Below are positions 8,622-17,651 of a DNA stretch of 36,704 nt, in pieces. This stretch comes from Shewanella sp. (lineage in GTDB: Bacteria > Pseudomonadota > Gammaproteobacteria > Enterobacterales > Shewanellaceae). The position numbers were made by a program, and so were the translations under genes. The stretch is taken from the NCBI GenBank assembly GCA_021462625.1, contig JAJNAU010000017.1, positions 1-36,704 of the forward strand, read 5' to 3'. A model generated the notes under the pieces. The model ran no database searches. It saw only the letters and a program-made list of their open reading frames with translations, and was not told where the DNA came from. Position 1 is the stretch's first letter; each line of letters begins with the position of its first letter.

Positions 8622-10127
8622 TCAGGCGGCCTGAGATCTTAACTTGAACAGCGCCAGCAGCGGAATGAGCACCAGATAAGAGACGAAGAGAAAGCCAAAG
8701 GTGTACACAAAGGCCAGCATGGTGGATTGCTCATGCAATTGCTGGGTAATCCAGGCGATAAAGTCCGGATTGGTGATCTGCGTGTGCTTGAGTGCCGCAG
8801 CTTGCTGCAGCAGTGGGTTATCCGGTGTTAAACCGGCACCCAGATTGTGCCAGTTGGCCTGCTCACAGCGGCTGAAGTAGGTATTGACTATGGATATACC
8901 GAAAGAGCCACCTATGGTGCGGCACAGGTTGAATACCACTGCACCGCCAACAGTATCCTGTTTGCTCAGGGTGGCGTAGGCCAATTGGCTTAGTGGCGAG
9001 AATACCAGCCCCATACCCGTGCCCTGAATAATGCTGGGCAGCAACAACCAGAAAATGTTCACATTCAGCGAATATTGGGTCATGTACCAAGTGCCGGTGG
9101 CATTTAGTAACAGGCCAATCAGGATCAGTAACCTAGCATCAATCCTGTCCATAAAGCGCGACATAATCAGCAGCACGATGGCAGACGTCAGCCCCCGAGG
9201 AGCCATAAGAAAGCCAGTGGTTTCAACTGGATAGTTCATCAGCTGCTCCATCATCATGGGCTGCAGCTGGGTAATGCCGAACATCCCCATGGAAAAACAG
9301 GCCATGATCAGACAGGAAACCGCCAGATTTCTGTCTTTGAGCAGCCACATAGGTGCAATATCGGCTTTGGTCATAAAGGAGCGTGCAACAAAGAAGACGA
9401 TAGCGATGGCCGAGATAATGGTCGAAAACAGAATCAGATTATCGCCGAACCAGCCCGACTCATTGCCGCGGTCCAGCACCATTTGCAGCAGGCCAATACC
9501 AATCGCCATGCCGATAACCAGCGGCCAGTCCACCGAAGTTTCACCGCGGCCATCCAGTATCACAAAGAAGTACAGCAATGCTAAACACAGTATGCCCACC
9601 GGCAAATTAACGTAGAAGATCCAGCGCCAGTCCATGTATTCAGTAATAATACCGCCCACAGTTGGCCCGAGGATCGGCCCCAGCAGCACGCCGACGCTGA
9701 ACAGCGCCATGGCCTTGCCTCTCTCCTGGGGTGAGAAAATCTGCACCATGATGGATTGGGACAAGGGGATCACCGAAGCACCAAAGGCACCCTGCAATAC
9801 CCTGAAGGTGACCATTTCTGCCAGGGTATCTGCCTGACCGCACAGGGCTGAGGTGATCACAAAGCCCGCGACCGAAATCAACAGCAGATTGCGTATACCA
9901 AATTTGAGCGACAGGTAGCTGGCCAGCGGAATAAAAATGGCCTCTGCCATGGAGTAGGAAGTGAGCACCCAAGTGATCTGCTCTGAGGTTACACCCAGAG
10001 TCCCCATCATATGTGGCAGCGCCACATTGGCGATGGTCATATCCAGCAACACCATCACGGCTGATAGCATCACTGCCAGCACGATCATCAGGCGCGCGGT
10101 ACCCTGAATCGGGGCGTTGTCTGTCAT
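8622..10127 (-). CDS. DHA2-type MFS multidrug efflux transporter (EmrB-like)
   Basis: This 501-residue inner-membrane protein has the hydrophobic profile of a 14-segment drug:proton antiporter. MFS motifs include LDMTIANVALPHM in segment 1 (the DHA2 motif D1), SQSIMVQIFSPQERGKAMA in the segment 4 region and GPILGPTVGG in segment 5 (antiporter motif C). It pairs with the membrane-fusion protein encoded just upstream, whose stop overlaps this start by four bases. Together with an outer-membrane channel supplied elsewhere they should export hydrophobic drugs. The substrate cannot be read from sequence. Confidence 0.92.
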   Translation of the reverse strand: MTDNAPIQGTARLMIVLAVMLSAVMVLLDMTIANVALPHMMGTLGVTSEQITWVLTSYSMAEAIFIPLASYLSLKFGIRNLLLISVAGFVITSALCGQADTLAEMVTFRVLQGAFGASVIPLSQSIMVQIFSPQERGKAMALFSVGVLLGPILGPTVGGIITEYMDWRWIFYVNLPVGILCLALLYFFVILDGRGETSVDWPLVIGMAIGIGLLQMVLDRGNESGWFGDNLILFSTIISAIAIVFFVARSFMTKADIAPMWLLKDRNLAVSCLIMACFSMGMFGITQLQPMMMEQLMNYPVETTGFLMAPRGLTSAIVLLIMSRFMDRIDARLLILIGLLLNATGTWYMTQYSLNVNIFWLLLPSIIQGTGMGLVFSPLSQLAYATLSKQDTVGGAVVFNLCRTIGGSFGISIVNTYFSRCEQANWHNLGAGLTPDNPLLQQAAALKHTQITNPDFIAWITQQLHEQSTMLAFVYTFGFLFVSYLVLIPLLALFKLRSQAA

Positions 10128-11152
10128 TGAGCGGCAGCTCCGGTTGACGGAGCCGTCAACGTATCCACGGTTACCCTGGCGCTGGCACCGACTCTCAGCG
10201 CAGGTTCATCCGACGTTTTTTTGATACTGACACTGACAGGGAATCGCTGTGGCACTTTAACCCAGTTGCCGGTGGCATTTTCAGGTGGCAGCAGCGAGAA
10301 GGAGGAGCCACTGGCCGGAGAAATGGCGATGACTTTGCCCTGATAAGTGACGTCAGGGTACATATCCAGCACGATATTGGCGGTCATTCCGGGCTTGAGT
10401 CTGCCAAGGGCGGTTTCTTTATAGTTGGCTTCAACCCAGAAGGTATTATCTTCTACCAGCGGTATCATGGCGGTGCCTGGCGCCACCACACTGCCCGGAT
10501 GCACGCTGACTTTGCCCAAATTCCCCGCATGTGGCGCGGTGATATGGGTGTAGGACAGATCCAGTGTGGCCTTGGACAGTGCTGCCGCCGCCTGTTTAAC
10601 CTGAGGCGCTTCATCACCTTTGGCCCCCTGCTGGGTGATCAATTGGGACATCTTGGCCCGCGCTGCCTCAACGGCGGTCTGAGCAGCCGCCAGTTGCGCT
10701 TTGATATCGTCACCCTGCTGGGTAGGCAGTAAGCCTTTGGCTACCAAGTCCGTGATCCGACGGTAATTCATCTGCACATCGGTTAATTGAGCTACAGTAT
10801 TGTTGACATTGGCACTGGCTGCCAGAATCGCATCATCAGTGGCTTTATTGGTCTGAGTGGCGACTTCGTAGGCCGCTTTGGCCTCTTCGTAGGCCGCTTG
10901 ATAAGGCGCTGGATTGATGGAAACCAACAGATCCCCGGCATTGACATGCTGGTAATTCTCCGCCATCACCTGCATGATTTCACCGTTTATCTGTGGTGCG
11001 ATATACAGCAGGTTGGCGTGGACGTAGGCGTCCTCTGTACTGGGGTACTCTTGCTGATGCTTGGTATAGAAGTAACCAGCGATAACCAGCAGGGCTGCAA
11101 GCATGCCCAGCATCATGAGATTTCGGGCGACTTTGGAACCGGATTGGGTCAT
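10124..11152 (-). CDS. HlyD-family membrane-fusion protein (EmrA-like)
   Basis: The periplasmic adaptor has one N-terminal membrane anchor (about residues 11-29), then STEDAYVHANLLYIAPQING, the typical EmrA lipoyl start. A coiled-coil hairpin rich in Ala and Gln follows at about 75-190, and the second lipoyl half (THITAPHAGNLGKVSVHPGS) comes after. An in-frame ATG at 11200 would add 16 residues. I prefer 11152 because CAGGGGAAG sits just upstream and the protein then begins directly before the anchor (342 residues). First gene of the pair, divergent from the sulfotransferase gene. Confidence 0.9.
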   Translation of the reverse strand: MTQSGSKVARNLMMLGMLAALLVIAGYFYTKHQQEYPSTEDAYVHANLLYIAPQINGEIMQVMAENYQHVNAGDLLVSINPAPYQAAYEEAKAAYEVATQTNKATDDAILAASANVNNTVAQLTDVQMNYRRITDLVAKGLLPTQQGDDIKAQLAAAQTAVEAARAKMSQLITQQGAKGDEAPQVKQAAAALSKATLDLSYTHITAPHAGNLGKVSVHPGSVVAPGTAMIPLVEDNTFWVEANYKETALGRLKPGMTANIVLDMYPDVTYQGKVIAISPASGSSFSLLPPENATGNWVKVPQRFPVSVSIKKTSDEPALRVGASARVTVDTLTAPSTGAAAQ

Positions 11153-11485
11153 TGGCTTCCCCTGAAGTGCGTAAAGAATATGTTGGCAGGGATGTTTCAA
11201 AATAGCAGAAGAGTGTTACGTCCGGGATTAAGGCTGGCTTAAAAAATGTTTAATGTGTTTGTCGCTGATTTTGTGTTGTTTTGCAGGCTCAGGTGCGCAG
11301 TAGCGACAGGTAAATAGCACAAAGGTTCATTTTTGTGAGCACAAAAGGTGAGCACAGCAGAATTTTTCCGGCTGCGCCCAGCAGATCCCTGTGTTGATTC
11401 ACACTTGCAGCCCGGGAGGCTGGGGCGGGTGATCCGGCCGGTGTATACTGTGGCCCGAATTTTAGTCTCTTTTGGAAACACCCGC
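11153..11485. other. divergent promoter region, efflux pair / sulfotransferase
   Basis: This gap of about 330 bases lies between oppositely oriented starts. A TATACT hexamer at about 11443-11448 could be the -10 of the sulfotransferase promoter. No clear -35 and no recognised operator were found. Sharing this region could link expression of the efflux pump and the sulfotransferase, but that is speculation. Confidence 0.4.
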
Positions 11486-13288
11486 ATGTTCAAGCCGCTT
11501 TGCCGTCTCGGCATTTTGACCTTTGCCTTGTCTGTATCCTCCGTATCCTTTGCCTCGTTGACCGGAATGAAACCTATGCCGGTTGACCATGCACCTTTGG
11601 GTTATCTGATCCATAACCCTTACGAGAATGCGCCCTTGACCGCCCTGGTGACACTGGATGGCCATAAGATTTCCGATGTGGAAGTGACTGTGCATGCCAA
11701 GGGCAAGGCCGGGGTGCCGATCCATTACCAAGTGTCTGATATCAGAGTAATGGATGAGGGCGGGGTGCCGGTATTTGGTCTATATCCTGACTATCTCAAT
11801 ACCTTTACTGTCAGCTGGACTGAGAAAGGCGAGCGCAAATCCCATGATTACCGGATGATGACGCCGGATGTGGACATGGGCTTTTCCGAGTCACAGTGGG
11901 CCAAGGCGCCTTTGATTAAGGTTGAGCATGTGGAACCTGAGTTCAAAGACCGCCTGTACTTCCTCAATTGGAGTAACCCGGACGGTAAGGCTTCGCCGCT
12001 GATGCACAACAACCCGGAGGCACCGGGCGCGTTTTCCTGGGATGGCAAGCCCGGGTTTTTCATTATTGATACCGCCGGTGATATCCGCTGGTATATGAAT
12101 CCCAACACCACTCACAACGCTAAAAATTACCATGATGCCGGCTATGCCATGGGCATGAACATTACCCAAGACGGCAATATGGTGTGGGTGCAGGGCCAGA
12201 GCTGGAAACAGATGACACTGATGGGAAGGATGATTGCATCCCACAGCTTGCCCGGTAACTTTATTGATGCGTCCCACGAAGGCATTCAGGTGGAAAACGG
12301 TAACTTCCTGCTGCGGGTCGCGGCCAAAGATTATCGCCGCGCCGATGGCAAAATGGTCAACACGGTGCGCGATCAGATCATTGAGGTGGATGCAACCGGC
12401 AAGCTGGTAGACTACTGGGATCTGAATGAGATCCTCGACCCTATGCGTGACGCGGCGCTGTTGTCGCTGGATGCCGGGGCTGTGTGTCTGAATATCGATT
12501 TGAAGCAGGCCGGTAAGATCTCCTCCGAAGCGGAGCTGCGTAATGCGCCTTATGGGGATATTCACGGTGTGGAAACCGGCCGCAACTGGGCCCATGTGAA
12601 CTCCATCGACTATGATCCCCAAGATGACAGCATTATTATCAGTTCGCGTCATCAGTCGGCGGTAATCAAGATTGGCCGTGACAAAAAGGTAAAGTGGATT
12701 CTGAGTCCATCCATGGGCTGGAAAGGCGAACTGGCCTCCAAGCTGCTGACTCCAGTGGATGCCAAAGGCAAGCCGATTACCTGTAGCGCCCGTGGCTTCT
12801 GCGCCGGCAGTGATTTTGATTTTGTCTATACCCCGCACACGGCTTACAAGGTGGATGAGAAAGGCACCTGGACTGTGTTTGATAATGGTGATGGCCGTCA
12901 TCTGGCACAGCCCATGTTCCCAACCGGTAAGTATTCCCGTGCGGTGGAGTACAAGATCGATGAAGGCAAGATGACAGTGCAGCAAATCTGGCAGTACGGC
13001 AAGGATGAACTGGGCTATGAAGGCTATTCGCCCGTGACCTCGATTGTGAAGTATCAGCCCGACAAGGACAGTGTGCTAAGCTACTTTGCCTCTGCCGGTC
13101 TGTTCGGGCTGGGCGGTGGTTACGGCAATACGAAGATGGATGACACCACAGGTAAGGTGCACTCTATCCTGGTGGAGCATAAATACGGCGAGCAGGAACC
13201 TGCGGTACGTATCAATATCGACAGCCACGATATGTTTGCCACCGGCTATCGCGCCCAGGTGATCCACCCAAGCGAGATGCTGAAGTAA
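11486..13288 (+). CDS. assT: periplasmic aryl-sulfate sulfotransferase (ASST)
   Basis: This 600-residue exported enzyme transfers sulfate from one phenolic ester to another phenol without PAPS. The signal peptide is residues 1-22 or so (LTFALSVSSVSFAS). Residues matching the E. coli ASST active site lie in order: H264 (IDASHEG), H370 (NWAHVNSIDYD), R388 (ISSRHQ) and the sulfate-accepting H451 (YTPHTAY). A Cys pair C433/C439 (TCSARGFC) matches the conserved disulfide. I placed the start at 11486 because the signal peptide begins there; the same frame opens upstream at 11348 without signal character. No dsbL/dsbI pair is adjacent, although these often accompany ASST. The gene ends in its own terminator. 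Confidence 0.93.
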   Translation: MFKPLCRLGILTFALSVSSVSFASLTGMKPMPVDHAPLGYLIHNPYENAPLTALVTLDGHKISDVEVTVHAKGKAGVPIHYQVSDIRVMDEGGVPVFGLYPDYLNTFTVSWTEKGERKSHDYRMMTPDVDMGFSESQWAKAPLIKVEHVEPEFKDRLYFLNWSNPDGKASPLMHNNPEAPGAFSWDGKPGFFIIDTAGDIRWYMNPNTTHNAKNYHDAGYAMGMNITQDGNMVWVQGQSWKQMTLMGRMIASHSLPGNFIDASHEGIQVENGNFLLRVAAKDYRRADGKMVNTVRDQIIEVDATGKLVDYWDLNEILDPMRDAALLSLDAGAVCLNIDLKQAGKISSEAELRNAPYGDIHGVETGRNWAHVNSIDYDPQDDSIIISSRHQSAVIKIGRDKKVKWILSPSMGWKGELASKLLTPVDAKGKPITCSARGFCAGSDFDFVYTPHTAYKVDEKGTWTVFDNGDGRHLAQPMFPTGKYSRAVEYKIDEGKMTVQQIWQYGKDELGYEGYSPVTSIVKYQPDKDSVLSYFASAGLFGLGGGYGNTKMDDTTGKVHSILVEHKYGEQEPAVRINIDSHDMFATGYRAQVIHPSEMLK

Positions 13289-13304
13289 CGCGCTCTGAAT
13301 AAAT

Positions 13305-13331
13305 AAAAAACCGGCTTGAATGCCGGTTTTT
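13305..13331 (+). terminator. rho-independent terminator after assT
   Basis: AAAAAACCGGC and GCCGGTTTTT form a stem around TTGAAT, with a U-run, 17 bases past the assT stop. Its symmetry allows it to work on both strands. Confidence 0.9.
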
Positions 13332-13344
13332 ATGGGGCTGAGAA

Positions 13345-13476
13345 AGCACAGGGATTACGCGGATTGAACTCACCTCCAGATAGGTGTCGGCAGTCAGGTA
13401 AATGGTGCTGGCCCAGACTCCCAGAGAGCAGGCTGAGGCTCAGCATTGTGGCCAGTCGTAAAGGGATCTTTCTTAT
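13345..13476 (-). pseudogene. possible exported-protein remnant (amidohydrolase-like N-terminus)
   Basis: On the minus strand an ATA codon at 13476, where an ATG might have been, starts IRKIPLRLATMLSLSLLSGS, which looks like a signal peptide. A one-base shift about 25 codons on gives TIYLTADTYLEVSS, resembling the first strand of exported metal-dependent amidohydrolases. The frame then runs into the assT terminator region. Lost start, frameshift and truncation would all point to a dead gene. The family call rests on one short motif. Confidence 0.33.
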
Positions 13477-13630
13477 TGCTGGCTTGTTGCCAACGGAACA
13501 TACATTGACCTGTGCTGCAGAATCTGTTTGTTGCAGCCTCCCTGTGAACACGGCCGGCTTGAGCATCTCCGGCGTAAGTGATACAAACAGCCGAATTACT
13601 GCTTTGTTGTTTAGCTATACCTGTCATCCT

Positions 13631-14122
13631 ATGAAAAAAGCCCATCTGATCACCCGTGCCGGCTGGCAAGCTCTTGACCGCGAACTGAAATATCTGTGGA
13701 AAGAGTACCGTCCTGAAATTACCAAAAAGGTGCAGGAAGCGGCAGCCCAGGGCGATCGCTCTGAGAATGCCGACTACACCTACAACAAGCGCTTGCTTAG
13801 GCAAATCGACAGCCGGGTGCGTTATCTGGTGAAACGCTTGGAAGAGCTGAAAATCGTCGATTATGACCCACAGCAGGAAGGCAAAATCTTCTTCGGTGCC
13901 TGGTTTGAACTGGAAAACCAAGAGGGTGAGGTGGTGCGTTATCGCATCGTCGGCAAGGATGAGCTGGATACCAAGCTGGGGTATATCACCATCGACTCGC
14001 CTATGGCCAGGGCCCTGATTGGCAAGCAGGTTGACGACGAGGTCAGCGTGCAGACGCCATCGGGCGTGAAATATTGGTATGTGAACGTCATCCGTTATCA
14101 ACCCTTCGACGACGCTGAATAA
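13631..14122 (+). CDS. greB: transcription elongation factor GreB
   Basis: This 163-residue cytoplasmic factor reactivates backtracked RNA polymerase by stimulating transcript cleavage. The N-terminal coiled-coil runs to about residue 75 with the acidic tip GDRSENADYTYNKRLLRQ, which carries the catalytic acidic pair. The C-terminal FKBP-like domain ends SGVKYWYVNVIRY. GreB identity over GreA rests on the start KAHLITRAGWQALDRELKYL and the YNKRLLRQIDSR segment. The frame stays open upstream to 13316 but only residues from 13631 match GreB. No strong ribosome binding site is seen. greB followed by tex is the conserved order. Confidence 0.95.
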   Translation: MKKAHLITRAGWQALDRELKYLWKEYRPEITKKVQEAAAQGDRSENADYTYNKRLLRQIDSRVRYLVKRLEELKIVDYDPQQEGKIFFGAWFELENQEGEVVRYRIVGKDELDTKLGYITIDSPMARALIGKQVDDEVSVQTPSGVKYWYVNVIRYQPFDDAE

Positions 14123-14169
14123 AGGAAGGTGGGAACAGTGCCTTGCATCTACTGGCTGTAAGGGAAAGT

Positions 14170-14252
14170 GCGATGAAGCCCTGAGATGGACTTGAACCAC
14201 GAAGCGCTCACCTTGTTCGCTGCACAGAGGACACGAAGGAAAGGCTAAGGAG
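14170..14252 (+). repeat. 83-bp duplicated segment, second copy
   Basis: This segment matches 5976-6058 with about six differences, including a non-coding relic of the last four rsmJ codons (GCGATGAAGCCCTGA). It contains dispersed-repeat copy C. No gene reads through it here. Confidence 0.9.
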
Positions 14253-14380
14253 GGGATTTATTCGCTCCTTCCTAAATGCTGTCTGGCTCAGAGTATGGCG
14301 TCAGAGTTCACCACAATTCTGCCGTTGTGTTATCTTGGCGGGAGCTTATTTTATTCCACTGATTATCAGATATTGACATT
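14253..14380. other. gap before tex
   Basis: A degraded GGAAGG-type arm on the minus strand (about 14254-14276) is followed by AT-rich sequence that must carry the tex promoter. No clear hexamers or strong ribosome binding site were found. Confidence 0.5.
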
Positions 14381-16699
14381 ATGCAGAATATTGCCCGGAT
14401 TATTGCTCAGGAACTGAATGTTCGTGAGCAGCAGGTGAATGCTACTATTGGCCTGCTGGATGAAGGCGCCACCGTGCCTTTTATTGCCCGTTACCGCAAG
14501 GAAGTGACAGGAGGCCTGGATGATACCCAGCTGCGTAACCTGTTCAGCCGCCTTGGCTACCTGCGTGAACTGAATGATCGCCGAGCGGTGATCCTCTCCA
14601 GCATTGAGGCTCAGGGAAAACTGACGCCTGAGTTGAGCGCCGCCATTAACAGTGCCGACTCTAAAACCCGTCTGGAAGATCTGTATCTGCCGTTCAAGCC
14701 CAAGCGCCGCACCAAAGGGCAAATCGCCATTGAAGCTGGCATTGAGCCTTTGGCCGAGATGCTGCTGGCTGACCACAGTTTGCCACTGGAAGCCCAAGCA
14801 GCTGAATTTATTAATGTGGATGCCGGTTTTGCCGATACTAAAGCGGTATTGGATGGGGCCCGTTACATCCTGATGGAGCGCTTTGCTGAAGACGCTGAAC
14901 TTCTCCGCAAGGTACGTGAGCAATTGCAGGGGCAGGCGCAGTTGGTCAGTAAGGTAATGGTCGGTAAAGAGAAAGAAGGCGCTAAATTCCGCGACTACTT
15001 TGACTATCACGAAGCTATTACCAAGGTGCCTTCACACCGTGCCCTGGCCATGCTGCGCGGCCGTAACGAAGGCATTCTGAGTCTGTCGCTGGATACCGAT
15101 CCCGGCTCCGAAGCCAGCGGCAGCGCGTGCGAGCTGACCATTATCGACCACTTGCAGCTGAGCCTGGGTAATGGCGAGGTGGATCAGTGGTTGCGCACTG
15201 TGGTGACCTCCACCTGGCGTATCAAGATTGCGCTGCAGATGGAAACCGAATTCATTGGCCGTATGCGGGAGCAGGCCGAAGATGAAGCCATCAAGGTATT
15301 TGCCCGCAATCTGGGCGATCTGCTGATGGCGCCGCCTGCCGGTGCCAAGGCGACCATGGGGCTGGATCCGGGGCTGCGTACCGGGGTTAAAGTCGCTGTG
15401 GTGGACAACACAGGCAAGCTGGTGGCACACACCACCATCTTCCCCCATGTGCCACAAAACCAGTGGGAAAAGTCAGTGCGCACTCTGGCTAATTTGGTGA
15501 AAATGCACAAAGTTGAGCTGGTGGCCATAGGCAATGGTACCGCCTCACGGGAAACCGATAAGCTGGCCGCTGAGCTGCTGACCTATGTGAAAGATGTGGC
15601 GCCAGGCTTGACCAAGGTGATTGTGTCTGAAGCCGGTGCATCAGTGTATTCCGCCTCTGAGCTGGCGGCTGCCGAGTTCCCGGATCTGGACGTGAGTCTG
15701 CGCGGCGCCGTGTCGATTGCCCGCCGTCTACAGGACCCTCTGGCCGAGCTGGTGAAGATTGAACCTAAGTCCATTGGCGTGGGCCAGTATCAGCATGACG
15801 TCAGCCAGAGCAAGTTGTCCTCCTCGTTGGAGGTTGTAGTGGAAGACTGTGTAAACCGCGTGGGTGTGGATGTGAATATGGCGTCAGCACCGCTGCTGGC
15901 GCAGGTAGCTGGCCTGAATAAGACCCTGGCGAAAAATGTGGTGGATTTCCGCGATGCCAATGGTCGCTTCAACAGCCGTAAAGAGCTTTTGCAGGTATCC
16001 CGTCTCGGGCCCAAGGCCTTTGAACAGGCGGCAGGCTTCCTGCGCATCAGCGGTGGCAGCAACCCATTGGATGCTTCCGCAGTGCATCCAGAAGCCTATG
16101 CGCTGGTAGAGAATATTGCCGCGGCCAAAGCTGTACCGGTTGAAGCCCTGATTGGCAATACCGAGCTGCTGCGGACCCTGAACGCCGCTGACTTTACTAC
16201 CGAGGCCTTTGGTCTGCCGACTGTGACAGACATTCTGGCCGAACTGGATAAGCCGGGCCGTGATCCCCGTGGTGAGTTTAAGACCGCCAGATTCAAAGAT
16301 GGGGTAGAAGATCTCAAGGATTTGAAAGCTGAGATGATCCTCGAAGGGGTGGTGACCAATGTGACCAACTTCGGTGCCTTTGTGGATATCGGCGTGCATC
16401 AGGATGGTCTGGTGCATATTTCCTCACTGACTGACAAGTTTGTATCCGATCCTCATGCCGTGGTTAAAGCCGGTGATGTGGTGAAGGTCAAAGTGATGGA
16501 AGTCGATGTGGAGCGTCGTCGTATTGGTCTGTCGATGCGACTGGATGAAAAGCCTCAGAGCCACAAGCAGCATAAACCTCAGGCGAACAAAGCCCATAAG
16601 GGTGGGCCGAAGTTTGGCAATCGTCCTCAGGCGAACCAGCCAATCAACGCCGCCATGGGTAACGCATTTGCTGATGCCTTTGCCAAGCTGAAGAAATAA
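14381..16699 (+). CDS. tex: Tex family RNA-binding protein (YhgF)
   Basis: At 772 residues this matches E. coli YhgF. The Tex N-terminal domain ([17 protein letters not shown], about 31-50) is followed by the YqgF/RuvC-like fold ([18 protein letters not shown] near 325). Helix-hairpin-helix repeats lie around 495-570 ([40 protein letters not shown]). An S1 RNA-binding domain follows at about 650-725 ([21 protein letters not shown]). The tail is basic and rich in His/Lys. The protein is nucleic-acid binding and linked to transcription and stress tolerance. Followed by its own terminator. Confidence 0.96.
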   Translation: MQNIARIIAQELNVREQQVNATIGLLDEGATVPFIARYRKEVTGGLDDTQLRNLFSRLGYLRELNDRRAVILSSIEAQGKLTPELSAAINSADSKTRLEDLYLPFKPKRRTKGQIAIEAGIEPLAEMLLADHSLPLEAQAAEFINVDAGFADTKAVLDGARYILMERFAEDAELLRKVREQLQGQAQLVSKVMVGKEKEGAKFRDYFDYHEAITKVPSHRALAMLRGRNEGILSLSLDTDPGSEASGSACELTIIDHLQLSLGNGEVDQWLRTVVTSTWRIKIALQMETEFIGRMREQAEDEAIKVFARNLGDLLMAPPAGAKATMGLDPGLRTGVKVAVVDNTGKLVAHTTIFPHVPQNQWEKSVRTLANLVKMHKVELVAIGNGTASRETDKLAAELLTYVKDVAPGLTKVIVSEAGASVYSASELAAAEFPDLDVSLRGAVSIARRLQDPLAELVKIEPKSIGVGQYQHDVSQSKLSSSLEVVVEDCVNRVGVDVNMASAPLLAQVAGLNKTLAKNVVDFRDANGRFNSRKELLQVSRLGPKAFEQAAGFLRISGGSNPLDASAVHPEAYALVENIAAAKAVPVEALIGNTELLRTLNAADFTTEAFGLPTVTDILAELDKPGRDPRGEFKTARFKDGVEDLKDLKAEMILEGVVTNVTNFGAFVDIGVHQDGLVHISSLTDKFVSDPHAVVKAGDVVKVKVMEVDVERRRIGLSMRLDEKPQSHKQHKPQANKAHKGGPKFGNRPQANQPINAAMGNAFADAFAKLKK

Positions 16700-16705
16700 A
16701 GGCTC

Positions 16706-16773
16706 AGCATAAGTCCCGTGCTTGCTCTGCGTGAGCTTACAGGCTGTAGGTCCAAGGCGCAGTTCGCACTTTT
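16706..16773. repeat. intergenic repeat after tex
   Basis: The word ATAAGTCCCGTGCTTGCTCT repeats, with small changes, the loop side of the hairpin repeat at 6143-6196. Its end, GTTCGCACTT, resembles the outer arm in inverted form. It appears to be a diverged member of the same family. Confidence 0.5.
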
Positions 16774-16782
16774 TTGAACAAC

Positions 16783-16810
16783 AATCCCCGCAATTCGCGG
16801 GGATTTTTTT
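16783..16810 (+). terminator. rho-independent terminator after tex
   Basis: AATCCCCGC and GCGGGGATT form a perfect 9-bp stem around AATTC, followed by T residues. It would end the tex transcript. Confidence 0.92.
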
Positions 16811-16867
16811 ACACCTTGCCCGCATTAAAGTAAGTGTTGGGTACCTGATGATTGGGCAGGGCGAGCC

Positions 16868-17068
16868 ATGATGCAGTACGATCGTAACTTTGCCTATATG
16901 CAGGGACAGGATCTGGTGATACTGCAGCCCGATAAGAAGCCGCTGGGCTTTACCCTGGAGGCCGATGGCAGTCTCAAGGCTGCCGAGCAACCGCAAGTAT
17001 TGAAACGTCATGCGTTGGGCATTGCGCTCTGGGGCAGTCTGGCTTACCAGAATATGTGGCATCAGTGA
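16868..17068 (+). CDS. small hypothetical protein
   Basis: This 66-residue soluble protein of unknown function begins MMQYDRNFAYMQGQDLVILQ. There are no membrane segments, cysteines or recognised motifs. The spacing of charged and hydrophobic residues looks like a folded beta-rich domain and not random frame. GGGCGAG upstream of the ATG is a modest ribosome binding site, and a second ATG follows immediately. It lies just after the tex terminator and ends two bases before a convergent gene. I keep it for codon regularity and tidy placement, but have no family. Confidence 0.55.
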   Translation: MMQYDRNFAYMQGQDLVILQPDKKPLGFTLEADGSLKAAEQPQVLKRHALGIALWGSLAYQNMWHQ

Positions 17069-17069
17069 G

Positions 17070-17576
17070 TCAGAGACTGATGTTGAGGCTGGGCTCAGGT
17101 CGGATCTCACTGCTCTGCTGGTAGCGATTGGCAATGACAGCACCAATCTGCCGATAAACAGCGGGAGCTTCATTGGAGAAAAGGGGAGATCGATTTGGCT
17201 CCTGGGGTGATGTTGGCTGCGGCGGCATTTGGGTTCTGTCGCGAACATCCCGCCGACTCAGGCCACCATTTTTGGTGGCCAGCTTCATCAGAGCGGCTTT
17301 TTGTCCCTCTGGCAGCTGCTTGTGGTTTTCGCCCTGCTGCTGATCACCCTGTTGTTGCTGATCCCTGGTTCCCCGCTCGGCAATCCTGTCCAGCCTTTCC
17401 TGCTGTTGCTCTGTCGCCCTTTCCTGGCGCTGCTCAAGACCTCTTTGCTGATGGTTTTTGCTCGGCTCCTGGGGAGGCAACAGTGGCGGTTTTTGCTGAT
17501 TATCTGTCCGCATACTGTCCGTGGCCACATTGGATGTGGTCACTGGAACATTGGAATAGTGGGACACAATCTGCAT
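17070..17576 (-). CDS. Gln-rich hypothetical protein
   Basis: The 168-residue product is very polar. A Ser/Thr-rich start is followed by a Gln/Arg/Glu-rich middle (about 48-92, with QQQQ runs) that may form a charged helix, then a Pro-rich stretch (MPPQPTSPQEPNRSP) and a short ordered-looking end (APAVYRQIGAVIANRYQQ). There is no signal peptide and no catalytic motif. It lies 75 bases downstream of bioH on the same strand and could share its transcript. Open frames on the opposite strand look like shadows rich in Leu and Cys. Function unknown; probably mostly disordered. Confidence 0.6.
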   Translation of the reverse strand: MQIVSHYSNVPVTTSNVATDSMRTDNQQKPPLLPPQEPSKNHQQRGLEQRQERATEQQQERLDRIAERGTRDQQQQGDQQQGENHKQLPEGQKAALMKLATKNGGLSRRDVRDRTQMPPQPTSPQEPNRSPLFSNEAPAVYRQIGAVIANRYQQSSEIRPEPSLNISL

Positions 17577-17651
17577 TTACCGACCCGCATGATAAACTCG
17601 GTTGTCTAAATTATAGTCAATCATCAGCTCCCGGGAAAGAGGGCTAGCCGC

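Noticed and set aside
11390..11408. CRP-like TGTG...CACA palindrome upstream of assT
   Set aside because: The arms are six bases apart; a CRP site needs eight between TGTG and CACA.
11348..11485. 46-codon N-terminal extension of assT
   Set aside because: The signal peptide begins at 11486; an extension would bury it. The extra residues look like translated promoter.
14366..15010. 214-codon minus-strand frame inside tex
   Set aside because: Lies entirely over the start and N-terminal part of tex and has no recognisable features.
17195..17647. 150-codon plus-strand frame opposite the Gln-rich gene
   Set aside because: Composition rich in Leu, Cys and Trp with no motif; it looks like the reverse shadow of the minus-strand gene.
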